A stretch of 41,172 nucleotides of DNA, from assembly GCA_015063855.1 (NCBI GenBank), contig SVTI01000010.1, forward strand, positions 1-41,172, given 5' to 3'. The position numbers were made by a program, and so were the translations under genes. This stretch comes from Oscillospiraceae bacterium (GTDB lineage Bacteria > Bacillota > Clostridia > Oscillospirales > CAG-272). Within the stretch, counting starts at the first letter, position 1, and each line of letters begins with the position of its first letter. The notes beneath the pieces were generated by a model. That model was given only the letters and a program-made list of their open reading frames with translations. It was not told the DNA's origin and did no database searches. This document shows positions 32,796-40,924 of the stretch, one piece after another.

Positions 32796-35462
32796 TTATA
32801 TATATACACACAGTGTCAGTATTTCTTTTGATCTAAGGGTTACCATTGCACTGTTATGACCGATAAGCTCAACGATTTTTTCGTCCATATCCGAGGTATA
32901 GATATTCCCTGATATCTTAATTGTACTTGATAACGAATGATTGCAGGGATTAAACAGTCTTACAATTATCCCCTCACCGTCCTCAGCAAGCTTGAAGGCG
33001 GAAATCACCAAGGAATCGTTATCAACACTCATAATATTATTATCTGTAAGAGCTATATGAGAATACTTGTCGTCGCGGTAAAATATTTCGCTTATGACAG
33101 AATCCTGCACCGCCGGTCTGCCTCCTGTTAATTTCCTTGTATCGCAGGGGACACAGCAGCAAAGCGGAGCTGCTCTGAAGCCCTGTGCTTCGCGCGAAAG
33201 TGAATTATGCTTATCCGTGTCGTAAGGATATAGAGCCAGTCTGCCCTTAGTAACCCTTATACACTGATTTTCGGGACATATCCACTGACTTCCCGTGTTG
33301 TGTACGATACAACCTGTTGAACGTACGAGCGTAAGGGCGAGAGAACTTTTGTTTATCTTGGCAACCTCATGGCTTCCTTCGGTGAACAGAGCCAACCCTT
33401 TTTCACTGTCATTGATAGCGGCAAAGCTTGTATTGGGATAACAGACATCGATCATCTGAGGGTGGATAGCCTCATCTCTGTGTGTGATAATGTCGAAGGG
33501 AATATCTGCCTCAAATTCATTTGCTGTAATATCAGAATTTACAAGCAGACGAAGTCTGTGATCGCAGCTGCGGTTGTCAATTTTAAATTCTGTGGTCAGA
33601 TACCTTGAATTCATGTCAAGGCTTAAGATAAGCTCGCAGGCAGATGTCTTTTTTTCCTTGCTTCTTTCCTCTTTTTCAAAATCGTAGAAGGCGGGAAGCT
33701 CCATATTGTATCTGACCGATATTGAGTGCCTGTATCTGTTGTTTTTGATGATTTTTATTTCGGGGACAAAGCAGTCACTTGTAATAGGAGTATCATCGCA
33801 AGCGACAAAGTTATAGGAATCGCCCTTGTCGGCTCTGTCTTCAAGCAAAATACAATTTTTTATTATTCTGCCGTTGTCTTTGCATAGGATATCAATATTA
33901 CCCCTGTTACTCACAGTAACTCTGAGATGCTCATTTTCGAGATGATTTTCTTTTAATTCTTCGACGGGGAGCAGTTTACCCTCGCAGGGTATGACCTTGA
34001 AGAAGCCGAAGGACATGGGCTTGATATCTTCTGCAGGCAGATATATTTCAAATACATCTGCATGCTGTCTGCCCGGGAGATTTATAGCGGAGAAAAAATC
34101 ATGCATTTCTCTGCGTCTTGATATAAGACCGAACTCAACATTTCTTCCGGATTTGTCCGTGATGATAAAATTATTTACGTTTTCATTTTCGGGGAATCTT
34201 ACCGTGACATTAACTATACCGTCAAAGCTTTTTGTACAGGTATTGGCTACGGCAATGGAGTATGCATTCTTATCCGATATTGCCATAGCGTTGTGATATG
34301 CCGCAAGCTCCATTCCCCCGTTTATGAGTGTGTCGGCGATTTCGTTTATACGAAGAAATCTGTCCTCCATGTGACGGTGGACCTCATCACGGCTGCAGCC
34401 GCAGATAGAATCATGGGGATGGTTCTGCATAAGCAGCTTCCAAAGATAACGCATATAATTTCGGGGATATATATCCTCAAAGCCGCAGAGGGTCAGCATC
34501 GAATAGAGGGGTTCTATATAGTTTTCCAACAGGGTCTGTGCTTTGACATTTGCTATTTTCAGATAACTTCGTGAGGAGAGAGTTCCTTGCAATATGGAGG
34601 AATCTCCGCCGTGTCGAAGTTCTCCGCGGTATCGGGGAAGCTTGATGTTATTTTTCTCAACATAATTTCGAAGATTATTGATATAATCATAGAGAGATAC
34701 CTGCTTTATTATATTGTGTTCCCGACCCTTATTAAGCTTGTCAAGTATGGGAAAAAGATCCTCCTGAGCCTCAAGGTGATCTACACCGTTCATGAGAAGA
34801 AGATAAGGAGAACAGGTGGTTGCTTCAAAGCTCTTTTCGATTTCCTTAAGCAGCTCTGTCGATTTGTCTATATCTGCTGAAAAGCGTTGAGCATTGTTGT
34901 ACCAATGCTTCATATATACGGCAAAAAGCTCGCTTTGGTCAGCACCCTCCCATATGAATTCGCAGGGAGCGTTTGTTAAATGCTTTTCCCCTTTTTCATC
35001 TGTTTCATAGGGCTCAAAGCCTCTGGCAAATACGAAATTATCTATACCGAAGCCGTTGAGTATACGGGGAAGCTGAGATATGTTTCCGAATTGATCGGGA
35101 GAGTAGCCTACTTTTCCGCAAGCTCCGAATTGCTCTGAAAGCTCCTTGCCGACAAGGAGGTTCCGAATGGTGGCTTCACCGCTTGTCAGGTAATAGTCAT
35201 TCTGCAGATACCAGGGACCTACGATGATATTACCGCTTTTGATATACTTTTCGAGTACAGGACGGTTCTCCGGGTAAATTTCAAGGTAATCCTCAAGGAC
35301 TATCGTCTGTGCATCAAGGTGAAATATATAGCTTGGGTATTGATCTATTATATTAAAAAGATTGTTGATAAGCTCGCAGAGCTGCATCCGAAAACACTCA
35401 AAGGGCTTATACCATTCTCTGTCCCAATGGGTATGGGATACAACACAATATATTTTTCCCAT
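32796..35462 (-). CDS. Alpha-mannosidase, glycoside hydrolase family 38
   Basis: 888 residues. The N-terminal catalytic domain opens with SHTHWDREW (zinc-binding His and Asp), YIFHLDAQTIVLEDYLEI follows, and VGYSPDQFGNISQ carries the nucleophile Asp of GH38. The mid domain has HPHDSICGCSRDEVHRHMEDRF (zinc His, Asp), and the C-terminal half is the GH38 beta-sandwich domains. No signal peptide, so it is cytoplasmic and likely trims imported mannosides or N-glycan fragments. It diverges from the metallophosphoesterase at 35593 with a shared 130-base promoter region. No transporter lies beside it. Confidence 0.93.
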   Translation of the reverse strand: MGKIYCVVSHTHWDREWYKPFECFRMQLCELINNLFNIIDQYPSYIFHLDAQTIVLEDYLEIYPENRPVLEKYIKSGNIIVGPWYLQNDYYLTSGEATIRNLLVGKELSEQFGACGKVGYSPDQFGNISQLPRILNGFGIDNFVFARGFEPYETDEKGEKHLTNAPCEFIWEGADQSELFAVYMKHWYNNAQRFSADIDKSTELLKEIEKSFEATTCSPYLLLMNGVDHLEAQEDLFPILDKLNKGREHNIIKQVSLYDYINNLRNYVEKNNIKLPRYRGELRHGGDSSILQGTLSSRSYLKIANVKAQTLLENYIEPLYSMLTLCGFEDIYPRNYMRYLWKLLMQNHPHDSICGCSRDEVHRHMEDRFLRINEIADTLINGGMELAAYHNAMAISDKNAYSIAVANTCTKSFDGIVNVTVRFPENENVNNFIITDKSGRNVEFGLISRRREMHDFFSAINLPGRQHADVFEIYLPAEDIKPMSFGFFKVIPCEGKLLPVEELKENHLENEHLRVTVSNRGNIDILCKDNGRIIKNCILLEDRADKGDSYNFVACDDTPITSDCFVPEIKIIKNNRYRHSISVRYNMELPAFYDFEKEERSKEKKTSACELILSLDMNSRYLTTEFKIDNRSCDHRLRLLVNSDITANEFEADIPFDIITHRDEAIHPQMIDVCYPNTSFAAINDSEKGLALFTEGSHEVAKINKSSLALTLVRSTGCIVHNTGSQWICPENQCIRVTKGRLALYPYDTDKHNSLSREAQGFRAAPLCCCVPCDTRKLTGGRPAVQDSVISEIFYRDDKYSHIALTDNNIMSVDNDSLVISAFKLAEDGEGIIVRLFNPCNHSLSSTIKISGNIYTSDMDEKIVELIGHNSAMVTLRSKEILTLCVYI

Positions 35463-35498
35463 TTCAAAAATCTTCTCCGTTCTGAATCTTATATTATT

Positions 35499-35527
35499 GT
35501 TATATCATCAAATTCGGCAGAAATCAA
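35499..35527 (-). promoter_or_regulatory. Promoter of the alpha-mannosidase gene
   Basis: Minus strand TTGATT (35527-35522), a 17-base spacer and TATAAC (35504-35499), with TGA forming an extended -10. The ribosome site is ACGGAGAAG. Confidence 0.7.
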
Positions 35528-35537
35528 GCATTTATTA

Positions 35538-35566
35538 TTGTATTTTCCTTATTTATGTAGTATAAT
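35538..35566 (+). promoter_or_regulatory. Promoter of the metallophosphoesterase gene
   Basis: TTGTAT (35538-35543), a 17-base spacer and TATAAT (35561-35566). Its -35 box lies only 10 bases from the -35 box of the divergent mannosidase promoter. Confidence 0.75.
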
Positions 35567-35592
35567 ACTTATATAAAATACAGAGGTGTACT

Positions 35593-36819
35593 ATGAGACT
35601 TGCGATTATAGGAGATCTTCAATACTGGAAGGCGGAGGTTGAAAATCTCGGCTTTAAGATGAAGCAGATAAAGAAATTCAAACCCGGTTTTTCCTTCGTT
35701 ATGGGGGACGTTGGCGGATCACGGATGAGAAGCGAGGAGGGACTCCTTGAAACTAAGGAATACGTTTCGATGGTTGGCTGTCCTTTTCATCTGATCTACG
35801 GAAATCATGATGTTGAATACTGGCTTGAGAATGTGAATAAATATGATCCCGAGGCTACCTACCGTAAGGTCTTTTCGGAGTGCACGTATAAATCTTATGT
35901 TTTTAACGGTGTACTTGTAGTGAGCCTTTCGATAGAGCGTCAGCCTGTCGAGGACTTTATGACCCCCTATACCGTATACGTTTCAGACGAGCAGTATGAG
36001 TGGGCAAGAAAAGTCATAGAGGACAACCGCGATAAGCCCTGTATCATTATTGCTCATGCTCCCGTAGCAGGCTCGGGGCTTCGCTGTGACAGACCTATGC
36101 ACAATGCGGCACTTGATACCTATCTCGACCAGACCTTCAAAGCGGAACGATGGGTGGAGCTGCTCCATGATAATCCGCAGATAAGGGCATGGGTCAGCGC
36201 TCATTTTCACATGGGACACGATTATGATACTGCCATTACCGAAAGGGCTGGTGTAGTTCATATCTCCTGCGGAGTTATGACCTGCTGTACAAGGGATGAG
36301 AGAGCACATACAAGGATTCTTGATATAACTGATGATAAGAGGCTTTTGGTATATACCCTCGATCATAACAATGATGCTGAATTGATTTATGATGCAGAGA
36401 TCGATCTTACCGGCAAAAAAGAAAGCAAGGGCAAAATATCAAGACATGGGAAACATGAAATACTTATCGGTACGGATGATTCTCCCACAAAGGCTTGGTA
36501 TGATGAGTTACATGACAGATATTTCGTAGCTACAGAGAAGGGGATGCTTTGGGAATACTCGGAGAAGCTCTCCGATTTCTGCGGTGCATTGTCATACGAG
36601 AGGACGGTCGATGAATTATACGTTGACGGTGACCGTCTTATTATGAAATATCCGGACAAAGCCGCTATTTCGGTAGATCTTTATTCCCGTCACCGTTGGC
36701 AATACAAGGAGAGTCTCAAGCAGGATATAAATTCTGAGACAGATATTTGCGGTATAGCTCTTCCGAGGATCGGATTTACTATCCGAGATTCAAAAGAGGG
36801 CGTATATATACTGTTCTAA
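35593..36819 (+). CDS. Calcineurin-like metallophosphoesterase with C-terminal extension
   Basis: 408 residues. Metal motifs of the phosphoesterase fold: AIIGDLQ (Asp), VMGDVGG (Asp), YGNHDVEYW (Asn-His), IIAHAPV (His) and SAHFHMGHD (His-x-His). The catalytic domain covers about residues 1-255. The last 150 residues form a beta-rich extension (with LIGTDDSPTKAWYDEL and LPRIGFTIRDSKEGVYILF) that I do not recognise. No signal peptide. AGAGGTG is the ribosome site. The shared promoter region with the GH38 mannosidase suggests joint control, perhaps removing phosphate from a mannoside or phospho-sugar, but the sequence does not show this. Confidence 0.83.
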   Translation: MRLAIIGDLQYWKAEVENLGFKMKQIKKFKPGFSFVMGDVGGSRMRSEEGLLETKEYVSMVGCPFHLIYGNHDVEYWLENVNKYDPEATYRKVFSECTYKSYVFNGVLVVSLSIERQPVEDFMTPYTVYVSDEQYEWARKVIEDNRDKPCIIIAHAPVAGSGLRCDRPMHNAALDTYLDQTFKAERWVELLHDNPQIRAWVSAHFHMGHDYDTAITERAGVVHISCGVMTCCTRDERAHTRILDITDDKRLLVYTLDHNNDAELIYDAEIDLTGKKESKGKISRHGKHEILIGTDDSPTKAWYDELHDRYFVATEKGMLWEYSEKLSDFCGALSYERTVDELYVDGDRLIMKYPDKAAISVDLYSRHRWQYKESLKQDINSETDICGIALPRIGFTIRDSKEGVYILF

Positions 36820-36824
36820 GAGAA

Positions 36825-36857
36825 AAAACACACCGATTTTGTAAATCGGTGTGTTTT
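36825..36857. terminator. Bidirectional terminator
   Basis: AAAACACACCGATTT, loop TGT, AAATCGGTGTGTTTT (15-bp perfect stem) lies between the metallophosphoesterase stop and the final TAA of the zinc-ribbon reading frame. Confidence 0.9.
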
Positions 36858-36875
36858 AATTACTTAGAATTTATC

Positions 36876-37085
36876 TTAGAATGATTCGCAATCCTCGCAA
36901 ACTGCATATTCGAAATCGCTAAGCTCCTTACCGCAACGAACGCAGGTCTCGCTTTCCCAACAAGCATCGCAGGAGAACCATTCATCGCCAACGAGAAGCT
37001 CTTCGCAATAGTAGCAATATTCGGGCTCGCCGTCCTCTTCCTCATATGCTTCGGCATCCTCGTCTAAACAATCCTTACAGTATCA
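36876..37085 (-). pseudogene. In-frame continuation of the zinc-ribbon lipoprotein beyond a TGA codon
   Basis: The frame of the gene at 37083-37640 continues without interruption for 68 codons after its TGA (37085-37083) to a TAA at 36878-36876. The continuation has no start codon and carries the same protein: YCKDC, CYYCEELLVGDEWFSCDAC and CVRCGKELSDFEYAVCEDC are further C-x2-C-x11-C-x2-C units. The TGA falls at the tenth residue of the 11-residue spacer of one such unit, so it splits a single zinc site. Full length would be 254 residues. Other genes here (xylB, nrnA, the 10218 lipoprotein) end in TGA, so it is a true stop in this genome. Options are a nonsense mutation, a sequence error or readthrough. 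Confidence 0.7.
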
Positions 37086-37640
37086 GAAGTCATCCTCTTC
37101 AAGAGCAGCGCCGCAGTCAAGACAAGTGTCTTCTTCCTCTTCTCCCTCTACGTCCCATGCCTCTTCACAGTCAGCACAGTAGTATTCTTCACCGTCGCTG
37201 AGCTTTTCGCCGCAATCGATACAGAGATTGTTATCTAAAGCTTCCTCGTATGCTACGTCGTCTGCAAGACAGTCCTCGCAAAGAATGATCTCATCCTTAT
37301 CAAGCTCTTCCATACAGTAGAAGCACTCTGTCATGGATTCACAATCCTCGCAAATTACAGCATCCTCGTCACAGTCCTCGTCACAGAAGTAGCAGATACC
37401 CTCTTCGGAATAATCCTCAATAGTGTAGATAAGGAGCTCCTTATGACTCTTGTCGGAATTATCCACTACATCATCCTTGTCATCGGCATCTTCTGCGTCA
37501 TCTGCATCGTCCTTATCGTCTTTATCTTCTTTTTCTTCTTCCTTTTCATCATCCTTGTCATTTGTAGAGATGGTTACGTTACATGCAACTAAGGAGAAGC
37601 AAAGAAGCATAGCTAACAATAAAACTAAAAACTTTTTCAT
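37083..37640 (-). CDS. Acidic lipoprotein with tandem zinc-ribbon motifs (ends at an in-frame TGA)
   Basis: 185 residues to the TGA. Residues 1-20 are a lipoprotein signal (lipobox LVAC, Cys20). Residues about 28-65 are almost wholly D, E and K. Then come repeated Cys pairs in the zinc-ribbon order C-x2-C-x10/11-C-x2-C: CYFC...CEDC, CFYCMEELDKDEIILCEDC, CIDCGEKLSDGEEYYCADC and the half unit CLDCGAALEEDDF. Such ribbons are common inside cells but rare on an exported lipoprotein, where they would bind zinc or act as redox cysteines. I know no named family for it. AGGAGG and a very good promoter precede it. The same frame continues past the TGA (see 36876-37085). Confidence 0.75.
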   Translation of the reverse strand: MKKFLVLLLAMLLCFSLVACNVTISTNDKDDEKEEEKEDKDDKDDADDAEDADDKDDVVDNSDKSHKELLIYTIEDYSEEGICYFCDEDCDEDAVICEDCESMTECFYCMEELDKDEIILCEDCLADDVAYEEALDNNLCIDCGEKLSDGEEYYCADCEEAWDVEGEEEEDTCLDCGAALEEDDF

Positions 37641-37674
37641 TTCAAAAAAGCCTCCTAAAAATATAATTTAAACC

Positions 37675-37703
37675 ATTATAACATAATATTATACTTTTAT
37701 CAA
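37675..37703 (-). promoter_or_regulatory. Promoter of the zinc-ribbon lipoprotein gene
   Basis: Minus strand TTGATA (37703-37698), a 17-base spacer and TATAAT (37680-37675). A near-consensus promoter argues that the interrupted gene is still transcribed. Confidence 0.85.
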
Positions 37704-37784
37704 TAGTTTTTTGAGTTTTTGTCGGGAACAGTCGCAAATTGTTGCGCCTGCGTTAATAAAAAAACGGTGAAATGTTTAAAAATA

Positions 37785-37813
37785 CTTGATTTTTTGTTAA
37801 ATAAGTTGTATAA
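37785..37813 (+). promoter_or_regulatory. Promoter of the InlB/LRR surface protein gene
   Basis: TTGATT (37785-37790), a 17-base spacer and TATAAT (37808-37813). AAGGAAGG precedes the ATG at 37849. Confidence 0.8.
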
Positions 37814-37848
37814 TAATACCATAAATAAATTGTTTAAGGAAGGTTGTT

Positions 37849-39738
37849 ATGAAAAAATTATTATCTTTCGTGCTCGTATTAACTATGCTTTTCTGTATGA
37901 TTCCTGCCTTTACCTCATCCGCTGCCTATATTCAGGATGAGATTCCCGGATTCATCGGAACAGGATACAAATGGGACAGACTTTGTGAGTTTAATATCGA
38001 TTTCAACGGTGGTTATTACAATGCAAATTCTGGAGCAACTGCAGGTACTGTGCAAGCAAACGCTCTCGGTATTGCAAACGGGTTCAGCGGAGGTATCCTC
38101 ACTATCAGAGTTTACCATCCTGCAAATCAGGTGCTTGATGCCACCTTTAATACCTATATCGGTGTTATCTATTATAACGGCTTAGGTGTATCTCCCACCT
38201 TCTATTATCTCGGTGACCTTATGACCGTTATTTACAATTCAATTGAGAAGGATAATGCAGAGCTTACTGCCATGACTCTTGAGGGCCTTGCGGACTTTAC
38301 TCCCAACGAATTTGCAAGCGGTATTATTGCGGCAGGCATCCTTACCGGTGCTACTTATACCTATACTGCTAAGTGGACCGAGGCTGCTCCCAAGCAGTAC
38401 ACTCTTACCTTTGATACCAACGGCGGTGCAATGCCCGCAGGCTACAGCTCCACCTATACTTTCATGGACGATCAGAAGCTTGCTGACGTTATCGGCGGTT
38501 TCCCCGTACCTACCAAGTCCGGCTGCGTGTTTAAGGGATGGAAGAGAGGTACATCCTCCGATCTTTGGTCTGACGGTTGGGGAACTCAGCCCTACACATG
38601 GGGTCAGGATGTTACAGTTACCGCTCAGTGGGAAGAAGAGGTAGTAGCTCCCAGCGAATGTGAAAACCACAGCTTTGCAAACGGTGTATGTACGGTATGC
38701 GGCGCTGCTATGCAGACATCCTACACGGTAGGCGATTATACCTATACCTACGCTACTGCAAATAAGCTCGGCGCACCCGCAGGCTGGAACGTAGTTGTAA
38801 CCGATACAACCAAGACCTCCTACGGTGCTATCAACGGTAATCTCCACGGTATCCCCGTAACCATTCTTTCCAAGACCTACGCAGGTTGTTCTAAAATGAC
38901 ATCCGCTCCCGCTATTCCTACAACGGTTAAGGTTCTTTACAATACCTATAAGGGAACAGCACTCACCTCCACTCCTTCAATTCCCGCAAGCGTAGTTACC
39001 GTTTACGGTGCATTCAAGGATTGTAAATCTCTTACTACAGTTACAAATATTCCCGCAAACGTTACAGATATGAGCTTTGCATTTACAAACTGTGCTAAGC
39101 TTGCAAGCGTTCCCGCACTTCCCGCAGGTGTAACCTCTCTCTGGCGTGCATTTGCAAACTGTACTTCTCTTAAGAGTGCTCCCGTAATTCCTGTAAGCGT
39201 TAACAACATGGTTGAAGCATTTGACGGATGCTCTGCTCTCGCAGGAAAGGTTAATCTTGCAACCAACAATAACAAGAGAGCTTACAGAGGAACTGCTGTA
39301 ACAGAGGTTGAGATCTCCGCTGACGTTACACATTTCGCTCTCAGCTGCTTCAAGACCAATACTGCAATTCAGAACGTTTATTACGGCGGTGCCGCAACAG
39401 CTTGGAACGATATCACCTACGAAGGCTATAATACCAAGATCATTAACGCACACGTAAGAACCGACGTTAAGGCTGCCGAGCCCACCGTTGAGGTTAAGAA
39501 CGGCAGAACCTATATCTGCGATCTCGATACCGATAATCTCCGTGACGTATTTATCGGTAAGGGCAGAGCTGTGGCATACCGTGGTGTTGTAATGAATAAG
39601 GTCGTTGGCTTCACCGCTGCAAGGATCAACGGTGTGAGCGTTTACACCTACGGTGCTAAGATCGGCGCAGGTAACTATACTCTTTGTGCAAGATATAACG
39701 ATGGTACAACAAGACTTTACTATTTCACAGTTGCATAA
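37849..39738 (+). CDS. Secreted surface protein with InlB-type B-repeats and BspA-like leucine-rich repeats
   Basis: 629 residues. Residues 1-26 are a signal peptide. Residues about 35-180 resemble a degenerate B-repeat-like region. Residues about 184-262 are a clear InlB B-repeat (Listeria-Bacteroides repeat): YTLTFDTNGGAMPAG to VTVTAQWEEE. A short Cys-containing segment (CENHSFANGVCTVCGAAM) links to leucine-rich, BspA-like repeats over about residues 295-540, with units such as FKDCKSLTTVTNIP, FTNCAKLASVPALP and FANCTSLKSAPVIP. The last 90 residues (from KAAEPTVEV) form a beta-rich module I do not recognise. There is no membrane anchor or LPXTG motif. It probably binds host or plant surfaces or other cells. 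Confidence 0.85.
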   Translation: MKKLLSFVLVLTMLFCMIPAFTSSAAYIQDEIPGFIGTGYKWDRLCEFNIDFNGGYYNANSGATAGTVQANALGIANGFSGGILTIRVYHPANQVLDATFNTYIGVIYYNGLGVSPTFYYLGDLMTVIYNSIEKDNAELTAMTLEGLADFTPNEFASGIIAAGILTGATYTYTAKWTEAAPKQYTLTFDTNGGAMPAGYSSTYTFMDDQKLADVIGGFPVPTKSGCVFKGWKRGTSSDLWSDGWGTQPYTWGQDVTVTAQWEEEVVAPSECENHSFANGVCTVCGAAMQTSYTVGDYTYTYATANKLGAPAGWNVVVTDTTKTSYGAINGNLHGIPVTILSKTYAGCSKMTSAPAIPTTVKVLYNTYKGTALTSTPSIPASVVTVYGAFKDCKSLTTVTNIPANVTDMSFAFTNCAKLASVPALPAGVTSLWRAFANCTSLKSAPVIPVSVNNMVEAFDGCSALAGKVNLATNNNKRAYRGTAVTEVEISADVTHFALSCFKTNTAIQNVYYGGAATAWNDITYEGYNTKIINAHVRTDVKAAEPTVEVKNGRTYICDLDTDNLRDVFIGKGRAVAYRGVVMNKVVGFTAARINGVSVYTYGAKIGAGNYTLCARYNDGTTRLYYFTVA

Positions 39739-39752
39739 TTAATAAAAGATAA

Positions 39753-39785
39753 AAAATAAGGCTGTCATTAAGACAGTCTTATTTT
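39753..39785. terminator. Bidirectional terminator between the LRR gene and the dehydrogenase
   Basis: AAAATAAGGCTGTC, loop ATTAA, GACAGTCTTATTTT (one G-U). The dehydrogenase stop codon lies in the right arm. Confidence 0.82.
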
Positions 39786-40822
39786 ATCGTTACCACAGGT
39801 TTAATTAAATCCTTGGGCTTGTCCTTCATAAGAAGCAGAGCCTCCTCGATATGTCCGAAGCCCTCAAAACGGTGAGTGAGCATTTTTTCGGGGTCTAATT
39901 TGCCGTACTTTATAAGTGAAGCTAACTTTTCAACCCTTCTTCGTCCTCCCGGCATAAGACCCCCTGCAATAGTTTTGTGTCCCATGCCGTTTCCCCAGTC
40001 GGTACGTGGAATACGGATATATTCACCCTCACCGAGGTAATTGACGTTACCTATCTTACCTCCGGGTTTGAGCATTTTTACCGCATCGATGAACGTATCG
40101 TTATCACCGCCTGCGATTATAACACGGTCGACACCCTTGTTTTCGGTGAGCTTCATAGCCTGCTCGAGGATGGAACCGTTACGGTAATTGATGATATCGG
40201 TGGCGCCGTATTCTCCTGCGATCTTAATGCAGTCGGGACGTGAGCCGACAGCCATTATTCGGGATGCACCGCGAAGGGCAGAGCCTGCAACCGACATAAG
40301 TCCTACGGGTCCTATACCGATAACGCATACCGTGTCGCCGTATTCTACCTCGGCAAGCTCGGCACCGTGAAAGCCGGTGGGAATCATATCGCAGAGCATA
40401 ACTGCCGCCTCCGGAGATACCCCTTCGGGCAGATGTGCCATATTTCCGTCAGCATCGTTTACGTGGAAGCATTCGGCAAAGACACCGTCCTTGAAGTTAG
40501 AGAATTTCCAGCCCGAGAGCATTCCTCCCGAATGCATAGAATAGCCTCCCTGGGCTTCAAGAGAATTCCAATCGGGGGTGATTGCGGGAACAACCACACG
40601 ATCTCCCGGTCTGAAGTCACGTACGTATTCGCCTACCTCGATGACCTCACCTACAGCTTCATGACCGAGTATCATATCGTGTCGGTTGCCCAGAGCTCCC
40701 TTCCATACGGTATGGACGTCGGATGAGCAGGGGGATATGGCAATAGGACGCACAAGAGCGTCAAGGGGTCCGCATTTCGGTTTTTCCTTCTCGATCCAGC
40801 CTGTCTCGCCGATTCTTTTCAT
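39779..40822 (-). CDS. NADP(H)-dependent secondary-alcohol (isopropanol) dehydrogenase
   Basis: 347 residues from the first ATG; 352 from the upstream ATT codon I think may be the real start. It aligns end to end, as I remember them, with the Clostridium beijerinckii and Thermoanaerobacter brockii secondary-alcohol dehydrogenases: GWIEKEKP, PCSSDVHTV (catalytic-zinc Cys), MILGHEAVGE (His and Glu), GWKFSNFKDGVF, CDMIPTGFHGAEL (zinc Asp), GIGPVGLM, and GSRPDC plus the Tyr in INYRNG, which select NADP(H). It interconverts acetone-type ketones and secondary alcohols in the cytoplasm. The ATG start has AAAGG 7 bases upstream, so both starts have plausible ribosome sites. A palindrome lies upstream at 40910. 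Confidence 0.93.
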   Translation of the reverse strand: MKRIGETGWIEKEKPKCGPLDALVRPIAISPCSSDVHTVWKGALGNRHDMILGHEAVGEVIEVGEYVRDFRPGDRVVVPAITPDWNSLEAQGGYSMHSGGMLSGWKFSNFKDGVFAECFHVNDADGNMAHLPEGVSPEAAVMLCDMIPTGFHGAELAEVEYGDTVCVIGIGPVGLMSVAGSALRGASRIMAVGSRPDCIKIAGEYGATDIINYRNGSILEQAMKLTENKGVDRVIIAGGDNDTFIDAVKMLKPGGKIGNVNYLGEGEYIRIPRTDWGNGMGHKTIAGGLMPGGRRRVEKLASLIKYGKLDPEKMLTHRFEGFGHIEEALLLMKDKPKDLIKPVVTIK

Positions 40823-40837
40823 TGCAAAGCCTTTAAT
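40823..40837 (-). other. Possible N-terminal extension of the dehydrogenase from an ATT start codon
   Basis: In frame and directly upstream of the ATG at 40822 the DNA reads ATT AAA GGC TTT GCA, that is I-K-G-F-A before M. The relatives start MKGFAM. GAGAGG ends 9 bases before this ATT (40837-40835). No ATG, GTG or TTG occurs in frame between here and the upstream stop at 40867-40865. Confidence 0.55.
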
Positions 40838-40909
40838 AATTAAACACCTCTCTTTTTGGTTAGTTTAGGCTTAAAAGAGGGGTGTTATTCACTATATTTA
40901 AATGTTGTG

Positions 40910-40924
40910 ATACACAAAGTGTAT
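40910..40924. promoter_or_regulatory. Palindrome upstream of the dehydrogenase gene
   Basis: ATACAC-AAA-GTGTAT, a perfect 6-bp inverted repeat about 73 bases before the ATT codon. Related half sites GTGTATC (40955) and GTATTC (40966) lie further upstream. A weak promoter candidate (TTGAAT 40973-40968, a 17-base spacer, TATATG 40950-40945 on the minus strand) would place the palindrome just after the transcription start, a usual operator position. Confidence 0.4.

Noticed and set aside
36860-37057. 65-residue minus-strand ORF downstream of the zinc-ribbon gene
   Set aside because: It is in another frame. The frame with the conserved Cys pairs is the continuation of the lipoprotein gene after its TGA.
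37083-37085. TGA as selenocysteine, or a genome-wide TGA-to-Trp code
   Set aside because: The position aligns with hydrophobic residues rather than Cys, no convincing SECIS hairpin follows, and xylB, nrnA and the lipoprotein at 10218 all use TGA as their normal stop.
37450-37671. Ser-rich 73-residue plus-strand ORF
   Set aside because: It is the reverse shadow of the poly-acidic arm of the zinc-ribbon lipoprotein.
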